A stretch of 64,000 bases of DNA, taken from the NCBI GenBank assembly GCA_013288685.1, contig JABDBM010000002.1, positions 1-64,000 on the forward strand, given 5' to 3'. This stretch comes from Bacteroidota bacterium. GTDB taxonomy: Bacteria; Bacteroidota; Bacteroidia; Sphingobacteriales; Sphingobacteriaceae. Below the pieces are notes generated by a model. That model ran no database searches, was not told the origin of the DNA, and was given only the letters and a program-made list of their open reading frames with translations. The translations under genes were made by a program, and so were the position numbers. Shown one piece after another: positions 8,899-17,420 of the stretch (position 1 is the first letter of the stretch; the number at the start of each line of letters is the position of its first letter).

Positions 8899-8914
8899 TG
8901 TGACCTACATCACT
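8899..8914. promoter_or_regulatory. Crp/Fnr-type operator (TGTGACCTACATCACT)
   Basis: TGTGA-N6-TCACT, one base from a perfect palindrome, in the 116 bases between the Crp/Fnr gene and the SDR-like gene. It shares 16 of 17 bases (GTGATRTAGGTCACACA) with the proximal YceI operator, read on the same transcribed strand. Confidence 0.65.
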
Positions 8915-8936
8915 TTCGAAAGATAACTCAGAAACG

Positions 8937-9500
8937 CTATAATCTGCTTAACGTTTCTCTTGAAACACCCAAATAAGCCGCGATCAGGTTTTTACCAACA
9001 GTGTCATGTAATTCGGGATATAATTTCAAAAGCTCCTCGTAACGATACTTTACATTATTATTCATAAAGGACAGCAGCCTTTTTTGCGCCGCGACGTATC
9101 CCTTATTGGTCCTCCACCTAAAAAAGTGTTCTACCTGGTGAAGTTCACTGCATATCTTTTCTCTGTCGTCATTAGAAAGACAAAGCACTTCGGCATCGGT
9201 AATGCAATCTACATTGATGGTAGCTTTGGTATGGTTATATAAAGCATTGTAATCCGATGCCCACCAGGTAGGCATGGCAAACTGGAGGATGAACATTTTC
9301 ATATCATCATTGATAAAAAATGATTTTAAACATCCGGCGACCACGAAGTATTCAGAATCAACAATATCGCCCCCGCTAATAATAAACTGTCCTTTTTGAA
9401 AACGGCGGCTTTTAAAATGCGAAAAGAAATGATCAAACTCATCGTCGGTCAGTGAGGCGGTCTTAGCGATATGGGTTTTTAAGGATTCTTTTGCTTCCAT
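8937..9500 (-). CDS. Crp/Fnr family transcriptional regulator
   Basis: 187 residues: cyclic-nucleotide-binding-type beta roll (about residues 25-120, with the family turn FQKGQFIISGGD), a long dimer helix, and a C-terminal helix-turn-helix NLIAAYLGVSRETLSRL. In E. coli CRP the residues R-E-x-x-x-R of the recognition helix read the TGTGA half-site; the same spacing (RETLSR) occurs here. That fits the TGTGA-N6-TCACA sites at 383-435 and 8899-8914. No Fnr-type cysteine cluster is present, and I cannot tell whether the roll binds a nucleotide. It follows the small gene 9524-9832 by 23 bases and precedes the SDR-like gene. Confidence 0.87.
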   Translation of the reverse strand: MEAKESLKTHIAKTASLTDDEFDHFFSHFKSRRFQKGQFIISGGDIVDSEYFVVAGCLKSFFINDDMKMFILQFAMPTWWASDYNALYNHTKATINVDCITDAEVLCLSNDDREKICSELHQVEHFFRWRTNKGYVAAQKRLLSFMNNNVKYRYEELLKLYPELHDTVGKNLIAAYLGVSRETLSRL

Positions 9501-9523
9501 TAGTCATTAAATCTATAATTTGA

Positions 9524-9832
9524 TTACAGGTTATTTGCCAGCTTTGACCATAGATGAATTGATAGTCCCCTTGTTAATGTACTGAAAGGGGTCATTAAAA
9601 TCCCCTTCACATCATTATTTAGCAATTTTATGGCGTAAATTATGTAATTGTCGCGCATCCTGTTTTTCCCCTCAAAGCGGTAAGCTTCAGCAACTTCAAA
9701 GTCGTCAGGACAGATCGACTGACTTTCTTGTACGCAATGGATGTATTCATTTTTTAAAATAAAATCATGATCATACCCTCTTTCCTGGAGGTCGATGATC
9801 GCATCGGTTTTGTTTTGATAGCTATTTTTCAT
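9524..9832 (-). CDS. Small conserved protein of unknown function
   Basis: 102 residues, acidic and without a signal peptide or membrane segment. It contains DDFEVAEAYRFEGKNRM and DNYIIYAI, which recall a short Bacteroidota family that automatic pipelines often label phosphoribosylpyrophosphate synthetase; no such catalytic site is visible here. It lies 23 bases upstream of the Crp/Fnr gene on the same strand and is probably co-transcribed. The family resemblance is from memory and is tentative; that it is a real gene is likely from its codon use and spacing. Confidence 0.65.
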   Translation of the reverse strand: MKNSYQNKTDAIIDLQERGYDHDFILKNEYIHCVQESQSICPDDFEVAEAYRFEGKNRMRDNYIIYAIKLLNNDVKGILMTPFSTLTRGLSIHLWSKLANNL

Positions 9833-9943
9833 TTCTATAGTTGTTTATAACAAATACATTATCCATATATTCAAATCATTGATTTAAATAGCCTGGTTTC
9901 TGCTCAACTTTGGGAATAAAATTAAAATCACTAAAACCATGGT

Positions 9944-11107
9944 TCAGAATAAAGGCAAAGTAAAATAAAACTTAGAGCCCTTGTTAAATTCACTCTTTAG
10001 CCAGATATCGCCATTATGCTGTTTAATAATTTCTTTGGTAAGATATAGTCCGATACCATAACCTTTCACGGCCATCTCTATTTCACCACTCACCCTGTAA
10101 AACCTGTCGAATATCTTCTCCTGTTCAGCAGGCTTTATGCCTATTCCGTGGTCTTCAACCGCAACCTGTAAATAGTTTTCAACTTTTTTATAATGCACGG
10201 TAATTACGTCAATACGCGACGAATATTTAATGGCATTGCTAACCAAATTTTGGAGCACCTGGGCAATTCTCTCCCTGTCGGCATAAACCTGGATACTGGG
10301 ACCTGGTTTAAGAAAAATGATGTGGCCGGGATTCAAAAGATATAAGTCAGCAATAACCTCATTCAATAATTCTTTAATATCAAACGATACAGGGAAATGA
10401 CCTATCTTCCCCGATCTCATCGCGGACGACTCCAAGTAGCACTGGATCATCCTGTTCATTTTATCAACCTGCCGATCGGCTTTTTTTAGCATTTCCAGGA
10501 TCAAATTATTGCCAAAATTATCCGCCACACGGCCGAACAACTGCATATAAAGTTTAATAACTGATAGCGGTGACCTTAAATCATGGCTGACCATGGCCAG
10601 GAGATCTTGCTTCAAAAGCTCACTGTTTTTTCGCTCTGAAATATCCTCAACGATACCGTGAATCTGCTGTGCCGTATTTTTGCTGCTATCAAAAACAGCG
10701 ATGCCGGTTATTCTTAGCCATTTTGCCAGTGAACCTTTAATTGCGCTAATCGGCACTTCCATATCAAATGACAGACCTGTTTTCAACGCCAACGAAAATG
10801 CCTCCACAACTTTTCCGGCGTGTCCAGCGGAAATGACATCACAAATTCGGCTGACACTTACGCTTTTCTCATTACAGAAAGGGATAATTTCTTTACACCT
10901 TTCACAAACTATTAGTGCACTTGTTGTTATATCAAGGCCCCAGGTACCTGCATTTAATGATTTTATTGCCAATTGCATTCTTTCAACATCGGGCCATGGT
11001 TTTTTATTATAGCCCTCATTTGATTCAATGATTGCGATTATTAAGTCATTACCATTGCAAGCCATTTTTGAAGGCGGGTTGAACAGTATATTGTTTTTGT
11101 TTTGCAT
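9944..11107 (-). CDS. PAS-domain sensor histidine kinase
   Basis: 387-residue soluble kinase. A PAS region (about 45-160, ending IHGIVEDISERK) precedes a HisKA domain with MVSHDLRSPLSVIK and an ATPase domain with QNLVSNAIKYSS, DHGIGI and GYGIGLYLTKEI. No membrane segment is present, so the signal is internal. It has the same architecture as the kinase at 59319-60425, and both have the LSVIKL/LTVIKL pattern in the H-box. No response regulator is adjacent, so it is an orphan. Start: the ATG at 11105-11107 was chosen over the TTG directly before it. Confidence 0.9.
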   Translation of the reverse strand: MQNKNNILFNPPSKMACNGNDLIIAIIESNEGYNKKPWPDVERMQLAIKSLNAGTWGLDITTSALIVCERCKEIIPFCNEKSVSVSRICDVISAGHAGKVVEAFSLALKTGLSFDMEVPISAIKGSLAKWLRITGIAVFDSSKNTAQQIHGIVEDISERKNSELLKQDLLAMVSHDLRSPLSVIKLYMQLFGRVADNFGNNLILEMLKKADRQVDKMNRMIQCYLESSAMRSGKIGHFPVSFDIKELLNEVIADLYLLNPGHIIFLKPGPSIQVYADRERIAQVLQNLVSNAIKYSSRIDVITVHYKKVENYLQVAVEDHGIGIKPAEQEKIFDRFYRVSGEIEMAVKGYGIGLYLTKEIIKQHNGDIWLKSEFNKGSKFYFTLPLF

Positions 11108-11324
11108 CAAGATCGTATATTTTGTCCCCGGATCATTAGTTCAGCGCCATTAAACTTCGCTGACTATCAGCGCACCCTTTCTGCCCGGGCACAGCCATTA
11201 CCAGGGATCCCACCGATCAACTATGTCACTGTTAGGGCTTCGAACAATATATATCAGCAATAGCATAACAATCACTGATAACACTCTTATAATTATTTAC
11301 AGGAAAGCGTTCATGGCATTTTTA

Positions 11325-11483
11325 TTATTTGTGTTTTGTGTACCCGATTTTTACAATATCACCGCCGGCTGCTGTATCAATTGACTGCAAATGTTTACCG
11401 AACAAATAAGCCAGGCTCAAAACAGATGCGACAATCAAGTTTCTTATCACCAGCCGCATATTAAAAGTATTCCTTAACGTCAT
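11325..11483 (-). CDS. Possible small membrane protein
   Basis: 52 residues from the ATG at 11481-11483: a short basic N-terminus, one hydrophobic stretch (LIVASVLSLAYLF), then a hydrophilic tail. No family recognised. It follows an outer-membrane protein gene on the same strand, past a perfect palindrome at 11554-11579. It could be a chance open frame; codon use is not decisive over so short a length. Confidence 0.35.
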   Translation of the reverse strand: MTLRNTFNMRLVIRNLIVASVLSLAYLFGKHLQSIDTAAGGDIVKIGYTKHK

Positions 11484-11553
11484 CGTTTTATATTTAAATA
11501 AACTTGTCAATGGTTTATCAGCATGAAGAGGGTATCGTTAATGAAATGGCGTT

Positions 11554-11579
11554 TTTTGAGGCAGGCGCCTGCCTCAAAA
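11554..11579. repeat. Perfect 26-bp palindrome
   Basis: A fully self-complementary 26-base sequence with core GAGGCAGGC/GCCTGCCTC and A/T ends, 16 bases beyond the stop of the barrel-protein gene. Runs of T and A pair inside the stem, so neither strand has the free U-tract of an intrinsic terminator. It may still stop transcription or protect the mRNA end. Confidence 0.5.
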
Positions 11580-11595
11580 TAGCGGCACAACTGTG

Positions 11596-12168
11596 CTACA
11601 AGTTAAAGGCATAAGCTATCCGTAGCCCTAAAAAATTATTTGTTTTACCCCCATCATAGAATTTAGTATTGCCTTCAAACCTGAAACCGGCGTCGATGTA
11701 ATTGTTGCCGCCAATATTCAGCAAAACACCCACTTGGGGTGCATATACAAAAACCGCAGATTTATCTGCGCTGATGCTGTTCTTATTTGTCAGAAATGAT
11801 GCGCCCGCTTCCCCTTGCACATAAAAACATTTTACCGGGAAATATTTGAGGCCGGCTTTTAAAGGGATGAGGTGAAGGTCCTTGGAAGCACTGTTATTTT
11901 TTGCAAAGAAATTATTATAACCACTGTTTATTGTGGCAAAAAATTGGTCCTTAACTATTGGGAAGTCGGCCTGGACTGATCCGCCCAGGTTCCAGTCATA
12001 TGCATCTTTTAGAGAGCTGACAGGTATTCCTGCTTCCGCCCCAATACTTAACCTGATCCCGGATCCATAAGTTTCTGTTTTGGTGGTTGTGGTTTGGGCA
12101 TTTGAATGCAGGCACGCTAACAAAAATGAAGATAGTGCAACAGCACAGAATTTAATTGGATTTTTCAT
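11596..12168 (-). CDS. Outer-membrane beta-barrel protein
   Basis: 190 residues. Signal peptide MKNPIKFCAVALSSFLLAC... ending HSNAQ. The mature part has alternating strands rich in Gly and aromatic residues (AGAEAG-, GYNNFFAK, GLKYFPVKCFYVQGE, FVYAPQVGVLLNIGG) and ends GLRIAYAFNL, an aromatic C-terminus typical of barrels of the PorT/OmpW-like group. It probably forms an eight-stranded outer-membrane barrel; function unknown. A small gene (12203-12421) lies 34 bases upstream on the same strand. Confidence 0.8.
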   Translation of the reverse strand: MKNPIKFCAVALSSFLLACLHSNAQTTTTKTETYGSGIRLSIGAEAGIPVSSLKDAYDWNLGGSVQADFPIVKDQFFATINSGYNNFFAKNNSASKDLHLIPLKAGLKYFPVKCFYVQGEAGASFLTNKNSISADKSAVFVYAPQVGVLLNIGGNNYIDAGFRFEGNTKFYDGGKTNNFLGLRIAYAFNL

Positions 12169-12202
12169 GATGTAATTATTTATGTTAAAAAGTAGTTAAA
12201 TG

Positions 12203-12421
12203 CTATTTTAAATAGGATATCAATATACTCGCAGCTATCCTGTATGCCGTCTTTGCCGTAACTTCAATCAATTTTAGTCCCCTGGTGTAAAGCCGATTTG
12301 TAACCAGTATTTTGTTCTGATTCTGATCGAGAATGGTCTCGTCGACTTCATTGGATAAATGAAAAACACTTATTATACAAAGTGCCATCACCAGATGCGT
12401 AGTTATGTAGATGGTTTCCAT
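12203..12421 (-). CDS. Small protein of unknown function
   Basis: 72 residues with a hydrophobic N-terminal segment (THLVMALCIISVFHL) and a second hydrophobic stretch at the C-terminus (AYRIAASILISYL). No family recognised. It lies immediately upstream of the outer-membrane barrel gene and reads in the same direction, so co-expression is plausible. Confidence 0.45.
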   Translation of the reverse strand: METIYITTHLVMALCIISVFHLSNEVDETILDQNQNKILVTNRLYTRGLKLIEVTAKTAYRIAASILISYLK

Positions 12422-12921
12422 CGTTTTTGATTTAGCTTATCGTTGATATAAAAGGTTACATCATACCCTTTATTGATTTTTTCCCGTCATCAGTATACCA
12501 AGGATGTGCCAAAGTATTAAGTGGTTTATTATCAGTTAATTAAATTGCATATGCGCAGTTAATGATCGCTTCATTTCAGTACTTAGCGGATTTTGAAACG
12601 AAATATAGAGGTATGGCGAATGAATTTCGGGAACTGTAGATGTTAAACCATATGTGGCGATCTTGCCTATTAATATTGCACCTTTAGTTTGATGAAGTCC
12701 TATTACTCGCCCGGCGCTTACAGATTGAATAGGTTTGACCGCGCTTTCATGAATCTATAGGTCGACAGGTTCACGGTCGAACAAAAGCCGTCTGTTTTTA
12801 GGTTTCATAATTGACATCCCCAGCGGAGGTGTTAGATTAAAATTGTGCGGCTTCGGGATGACTATATCAAATGTTAACTTAAAATCACTTTAAATTTAAC
12901 CGATCCAAAAACTCTAAAAGT
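12422..12921. other. Intergenic region without a recognised gene
   Basis: About 500 bases upstream of the small gene at 12203-12421. All frames are broken and no RNA gene is recognisable. It leads into the tRNA-3'-end-like sequence at 12922-12960 and may be decayed island DNA. Confidence 0.4.
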
Positions 12922-12960
12922 GGTATAAGGCGTTCGACCGGGCTACCTCCGGCTCCACAA
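12922..12960 (+). other. tRNA/tmRNA 3'-end-like fragment, possible attachment-site scar
   Basis: The bases GTTCGACC (12932-12939) followed by CTCCGGCTCCAC look like a T-loop and the 3' acceptor end of a tRNA or tmRNA. An intrinsic terminator follows directly, as is usual after such genes. The T-stem does not pair and no 5' part of a tRNA or tmRNA is found upstream, so this is not a working gene. Integrases commonly use tRNA 3' ends as attachment sites, and an AT-rich orphan gene lies just downstream. Confidence 0.35.
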
Positions 12961-12968
12961 AATCGCTT

Positions 12969-13006
12969 ACCGTAAGTTGAACGTATGTTTGGCTTACGGT
13001 TTTTTT
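12969..13006 (+). terminator. Intrinsic terminator
   Basis: ACCGTAAG (12969-12976) pairs with CTTACGGT (12993-13000) across a 16-base loop and is followed by seven T. Strong plus-strand terminator signature although no intact gene precedes it, consistent with a lost RNA gene. Confidence 0.65.
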
Positions 13007-13115
13007 GTTATCGATAAGTTAGTATGCGAAACGAAAGGATTTATTTATTGATCTAATTTTAACTAATTTGAATCAAATTTTCAGGAACCGTCACGAAGTT
13101 AATAAACAATAATAT

Positions 13116-13679
13116 ATGGGATTTTTCGATAAATTATTTGGTTACAGACCATCATCTACTAATACACCTGCAAAAACGTATCTTACTGAAACGGAAATCA
13201 AAAAGCGAAATGAAGATTTTAACATTAAATTTGAGCAAACGAAAGAGTTATTCATTCATAGTTTAGAGTATTATAATTCAATTCACTGTCAGTGTTCTTT
13301 TCCAAGATTTCAACAATTAATTGGCATAGATTGTACCAATTCAGGCAATTCTTTTAAATGTTATGATACCGATTTATTGATCGACTTGTCTGCCGGGTAT
13401 TTTAATATTGAGAAAAGTGAATTAAATGACGAAAACACGAACGAAAAATGGGTTTGTAAAAAATGCTCTTCCATTTATGAATATGGATGGTCGGACTTCA
13501 GTATTTATGTTGAAAGACAAAAATTAAGGCTGATTAAGTTAAACGTTTCATACAATGGTAAGCCTGTTGATAAGCCCGTACCAATATATATAGGTCTTAT
13601 GGGGCACTCGTACCCATCAAAGCAAGATGTTAAAAACGTTTCATTTGATGAATTTTCAAAATATATGAACGAAAATTAA
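13116..13679 (+). CDS. Orphan protein with Cys pairs, unknown function
   Basis: 187 residues, starting MGFFDKLFGYRP, a pattern seen at the start of many unrelated small proteins. Cysteines occur as C-Q-C near residue 60 and as C-K-K-C near residue 120, which could bind zinc. Lys, Asn and Ile are frequent and the gene is visibly more AT-rich than its neighbours, a sign of recent transfer. It stands alone between a tRNA-end-like scar and a region of broken frames. I do not recognise a family; orphan immunity-type proteins have this size and setting, but that is a guess. Confidence 0.7.
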   Translation: MGFFDKLFGYRPSSTNTPAKTYLTETEIKKRNEDFNIKFEQTKELFIHSLEYYNSIHCQCSFPRFQQLIGIDCTNSGNSFKCYDTDLLIDLSAGYFNIEKSELNDENTNEKWVCKKCSSIYEYGWSDFSIYVERQKLRLIKLNVSYNGKPVDKPVPIYIGLMGHSYPSKQDVKNVSFDEFSKYMNEN

Positions 13680-14158
13680 GTGCCCATTACCTAAACTTAA
13701 TCTTTATTTTGACTGAATTTTCCCATCGTCTCAATTGTATCAAGCAAATCATTAATTAAGAACAAATAATCTTCGTTTTCAATTGATAAGACAAGATTTG
13801 GTTCTAACTCAATCCCCTTGCCTCCACTTAATTCAATGTCAAAAAAACTGAAAGCCTGCAAATTAATCAATTGCGGGCTTTTATGTTTTTAACTAAAGCT
13901 GCGCAAAATTCCTTCAACGCGGTTCCGTTGAATTGTTAAACCCTGCATATCTGTTTTCCTAACAATAAAAATTTCGAACACCAAAAATATCTATGTCAGT
14001 GTTTTGAAGCATTCTAAGGATGTAAAAGCTATGGTGGATTTCATTGCCCCCTTTACAGCCTCGCTGAACAGTTTACATGAGTTACTGCCACAATAATTGA
14101 TTCGATCGCATTCAATTTCTCAAAACTTAAAGTAGTGCCGTCCTAATTGCCCATAATC
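13680..14158. other. Intergenic region with two start-less open frames
   Basis: Two stretches read like protein but lack a start. On the minus strand 13697-13888 encodes about 63 residues including GIELEPNLVLSIENEDYLF. On the plus strand 13932-14096 encodes about 54 residues ending ASLNSLHELLPQ. Both could be remnants of genes brought in with the AT-rich orphan gene and later lost. Neither matches a family I know, and chance cannot be ruled out. Confidence 0.3.
13851..13882 (+). terminator. Intrinsic terminator after the orphan gene
   Basis: AAAGCCTGCAA (13851-13861) pairs with TTGCGGGCTTT (13871-13881, one G-T pair), nine-base loop, then T-rich sequence. It lies 172 bases past the orphan gene on its strand. 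Confidence 0.55.
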
Positions 14159-14191
14159 AAAAAAGCATAGGGCAATAAACTGCCCTATGCT
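14159..14191 (-). terminator. Intrinsic terminator of the arabinan locus
   Basis: On the minus strand an 11-bp perfect stem (AGCATAGGGCA with TGCCCTATGCT, six-base loop) is followed by six T. It lies 84 bases past the stop of the last gene of the locus. Confidence 0.8.
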
Positions 14192-14274
14192 CCAACTTAT
14201 TAAATATAACCAACTACGCAATCCATTATAAGTATCTCACCTCTTATAATGTTGTAAAAAACATTAAAAACAAA

Positions 14275-15756
14275 TTACCTCTTTTTGCCCCATATAGCCG
14301 TACCCTGGTTATTTAAACCTGTAAAAATCAGGGTCGAAGGAATTTTGTTTTCCCAATCGCGCTCGCGTTCTACCTTCACCTTATCTGTTGTGCCGTCGCT
14401 CCAATTTAATTGCAGCCATGGCGATGAGTAGGTCCAGGTGTTGCTGCTATTACTATTTATAGTTCCGCCGGCGTCCAGTGTCAATAAACCGGCTACCTGA
14501 AAATTGGGGGATGTTTGCTCGGCTGAATATCCCGGTACAACCTGGTAGTCTAATTTTATACGCTCCCAGCTTCCTGCTATATCCGCTGTAGCTATAGCGG
14601 TTTGAGGTACATTGGCATCTCGCTCGGGCGATACTACAGGCCAGCCATCTGCCGTCCATGATATTTTGCGGATGTGTAAATCCATAAAATAGGAGTTTAC
14701 GCCGGGCCGTGCATTATGAGCCATAAAATACTGGCCGTTACCATCGTCAAACACTCCGCAATGCGCAGTACCCTGCCAGCCGCCATGGCCTGTAAACTGG
14801 TATGGCGCCACAATCATTGGGCCGTGGTCGACATTTGTATTTACATCAACGCCGTTATAATCGTAAAATGGACCTTCGGGACTATCGCCGCGCGCAACCC
14901 TCACGTTATATTTGGTTTGCAGCCAATCGTACGAAATAAAAAGAAAATATTTTTTCAGATCCGGATTATAAATAATTTCGGAACCTTCAATGTTCCCGTT
15001 ATAAACGCCGGCGGTAAAGCCTCTGTTGGCTATTCGTTTACCTTTATCGCCGGCAGAAGCAGCGAGGCCGGTGGAGGCATCCAGCTTTAATATATAAATG
15101 CCATCCCAGGCCGAACCATAATACATCCATTGTTCACCTCCGGCGGTTGTAATTATTGTGGGATCGATAGCGTTTGTTTGTACCGTATTGTCATTTGCAG
15201 AGGTAACTACTAAACCCTTTTCCGTCCATGGGCCGTCAGGTGTTGACGATGTTGCCATTCCGATTACGCTTAAACGAGCAGTAGGCGACGAAAGCGAATA
15301 ATACAGCCTGTATTCGTTATTGTATTTTAATACATAAGGCGCCCATAGCGAATTATTGGCTGTTCCGCCTTTTGATGAAATATAGGCCGAACCCAATGCC
15401 GGTAGCGCCGAAAAAGCCCACCCCACAAACTGCCATTGTACCAGGTCCTTTGATTTGCGTATTTGTATTCCCGATCTCACATCAATTCCAAAACCAACAT
15501 CGGTACTATAGCAGTAATAATAGTCGCCGAATTTTTTTATCGATGGATCATGCACGTTATAAACAGTCCACTTTGGATAATAAATAGCAGGTGCTAAATC
15601 CGCATAAGTATCGCTAATGGAATTGATATCAAAAGCCGGTGGTGTTACCGTAGTGGTATCGGTAGTATTACTACTTTTTGCCGGATTGTTTTTTTTACAC
15701 GATGGCATTAATATTACCAGCAAAAAAGCCCCGAAGATGTATTTTAATATTTTCAT
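14275..15756 (-). CDS. GH43 arabinanase, surface or periplasmic lipoprotein
   Basis: 493 residues. Lipoprotein signal with lipobox LMPSC. The five-bladed propeller of glycoside hydrolase family 43 shows the three catalytic acids: Asp in VHDPSIK (base), Asp in NAIDPTII (pKa modulator) and Glu in GNIEGSEIIY (acid). A C-terminal domain (about 395-493, starting AGSWERIKL) matches the beta-sandwich extension found on arabinan endo-1,5-alpha-L-arabinosidases. It should cut the arabinan backbone, probably at the cell surface, to feed the SusCD pair encoded just upstream. It is the last gene of the locus and is followed by a strong terminator. Confidence 0.9.
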   Translation of the reverse strand: MKILKYIFGAFLLVILMPSCKKNNPAKSSNTTDTTTVTPPAFDINSISDTYADLAPAIYYPKWTVYNVHDPSIKKFGDYYYCYSTDVGFGIDVRSGIQIRKSKDLVQWQFVGWAFSALPALGSAYISSKGGTANNSLWAPYVLKYNNEYRLYYSLSSPTARLSVIGMATSSTPDGPWTEKGLVVTSANDNTVQTNAIDPTIITTAGGEQWMYYGSAWDGIYILKLDASTGLAASAGDKGKRIANRGFTAGVYNGNIEGSEIIYNPDLKKYFLFISYDWLQTKYNVRVARGDSPEGPFYDYNGVDVNTNVDHGPMIVAPYQFTGHGGWQGTAHCGVFDDGNGQYFMAHNARPGVNSYFMDLHIRKISWTADGWPVVSPERDANVPQTAIATADIAGSWERIKLDYQVVPGYSAEQTSPNFQVAGLLTLDAGGTINSNSSNTWTYSSPWLQLNWSDGTTDKVKVERERDWENKIPSTLIFTGLNNQGTAIWGKKR

Positions 15757-15840
15757 TATTCCAAATTATCCAATCATCACAAATCTTAGTTTATTAATCA
15801 AAAATATTAGCTGCGCCATTTGCATGGCGCAGCTAATACC

Positions 15841-17400
15841 TTAATAGGTTGGATTTTGCTTAAACCCGGGGTTGTTGTCAATTTCTGATTGAGGTATAGG
15901 ATAATATTCCCGTCCGGGTTGATAGGTGTTAAACTCGGGGTCGCGTTGCTTCAGTAAGGCAAGCTTATTAGGGTCCTTCAACCATCCCCAGCGGCGGATA
16001 TCATCAAAACGATGTCCCTCGAGGCAAAACTCCAATAACCGTTCATGTGCCAGCTGATCGCGCATTTGCGCCTGGCTCATCCCGGGCATTGCAACAGCCA
16101 GGTCAGGCAAATTAGCCCTGGTTCTTACTTGTTGTATGTAAGGATATGCCTGTGGGGTCTGTCCCGTTTCATTTAAACATTCAGCATACATCAGCAATAT
16201 ATCGGCATACCGCATCAGTCTTTCGTTTATGCCCGAACGCCAGTCGAATTCATCGGCGTGAGTATCCCCATTTTCGTACTTGCGGCAAAAAATATCGTTT
16301 AAGTCGGCAGGGTTGTTTTTATAAACATCCGAAAATAAATGCCCGTATAATGTTTCGCCAGGCTTGTTGTAGTAAATAGTAGCATCAACGCGTGGGTCAA
16401 CATTGCCATCAACGGTCTTCTCAATCATATACTCGTTCAGGGCCGAAAACGTGGGCTGCACATCTGTCCATCCAAAACTGCGTGGCGCAAAAGTGATGGC
16501 CCTGGCCGACGTGCGGCCCCATGTTGATGTTGGCGCACCGCCCCATCCCAAATCAGTGCCTCCGGCATCGCGCGAAAACTGAACTTCAAAAATAGACTCT
16601 GCATTATTTTCGTTCGATTCGGTAAAGTTATCCTTGTAATTTGCCATCAAACTATAAACACCTAAATCCATAACCGCTTTAAACTGTGCTGCTGCACCTG
16701 CAAAATCCTTATTAAATAACAGGGTCTTGCCCAGGTAGCCCATTGCAGCTCCTTTAGTTGCGCGGCCAATTTGGCCCTGATCTGGTCCGTTGGTATTACT
16801 ATAAGAAACGGGCAGCAAAGGGATAGCTGCTGTAAAATCGCTTTCAACTTGCTTCCACCCATCGGCCTCTGATGATTGCGGTACAAAATAATCGGCCGAC
16901 GATTTTACATAGTGTGTAGGCAAAGCTACCTTGCCAAAAAAGTTAACCAGGTGAAAAAAATACAGCCCGCGTAAAAAATGCGCCTGCCCCAGTATCCGGC
17001 TTTTCAAATTTGCATCCATGCTTATACCCGGCACATTATCCAACACCTGGTTACAGCGGGCAATACCTTCATAATACGCACCGTAAGCCCAACCGTAACC
17101 GGATGGGTCGGCGGTACCCAGGGCAAACCTGCCTATGTTGTAAAGTGCAGTCCATGGGCTGTTGCTGCGTACATCATCGCCGCGCACATCAAGCAATGCC
17201 GGTGTAAAACGCATGTAGCTGCCATCAATAATTAAACTGCCGTAAGCAGCGTTAAGGCCTGCAATAGCATCAGCCTGTGTTTTCCAAAAAGATGCTGCTG
17301 TTTGTTGATTGGGGTTCACCTCGTCTAACTTTTTAGTACAGGCTGTAAAAAACAGCACCGCTAAAACCGTCCAGACAATATTTTTTCTGATAGTTTTCAT
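15841..17400 (-). CDS. susD: SusD/RagB family outer-membrane lipoprotein
   Basis: 519-residue SusD-like glycan-binding lipoprotein, lipobox FFTAC. Family signs: AQAHFLRGLYFFHLVNFFGKV (an N-terminal TPR helix) and the C-terminal SusD pattern with RYADILLMYAE, GHRFDDIRRW and EYYPIPQSEID. SusD proteins cap their SusC partner and hold oligosaccharide for import. It starts 21 bases after the SusC stop, so the two are co-translated in the usual order. In this locus the ligand is most likely arabino-oligosaccharide. Confidence 0.95.
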   Translation of the reverse strand: MKTIRKNIVWTVLAVLFFTACTKKLDEVNPNQQTAASFWKTQADAIAGLNAAYGSLIIDGSYMRFTPALLDVRGDDVRSNSPWTALYNIGRFALGTADPSGYGWAYGAYYEGIARCNQVLDNVPGISMDANLKSRILGQAHFLRGLYFFHLVNFFGKVALPTHYVKSSADYFVPQSSEADGWKQVESDFTAAIPLLPVSYSNTNGPDQGQIGRATKGAAMGYLGKTLLFNKDFAGAAAQFKAVMDLGVYSLMANYKDNFTESNENNAESIFEVQFSRDAGGTDLGWGGAPTSTWGRTSARAITFAPRSFGWTDVQPTFSALNEYMIEKTVDGNVDPRVDATIYYNKPGETLYGHLFSDVYKNNPADLNDIFCRKYENGDTHADEFDWRSGINERLMRYADILLMYAECLNETGQTPQAYPYIQQVRTRANLPDLAVAMPGMSQAQMRDQLAHERLLEFCLEGHRFDDIRRWGWLKDPNKLALLKQRDPEFNTYQPGREYYPIPQSEIDNNPGFKQNPTY

Positions 17401-17420
17401 AATTTTTACTTTATTAAATT

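Noticed and set aside
12422-12960. Possible complete tmRNA gene ending at the CTCCGGCTCCAC sequence
   Set aside because: No matching 5' acceptor strand, T-stem does not pair and no tag frame is visible; only the 3' end resembles a tRNA-type RNA.
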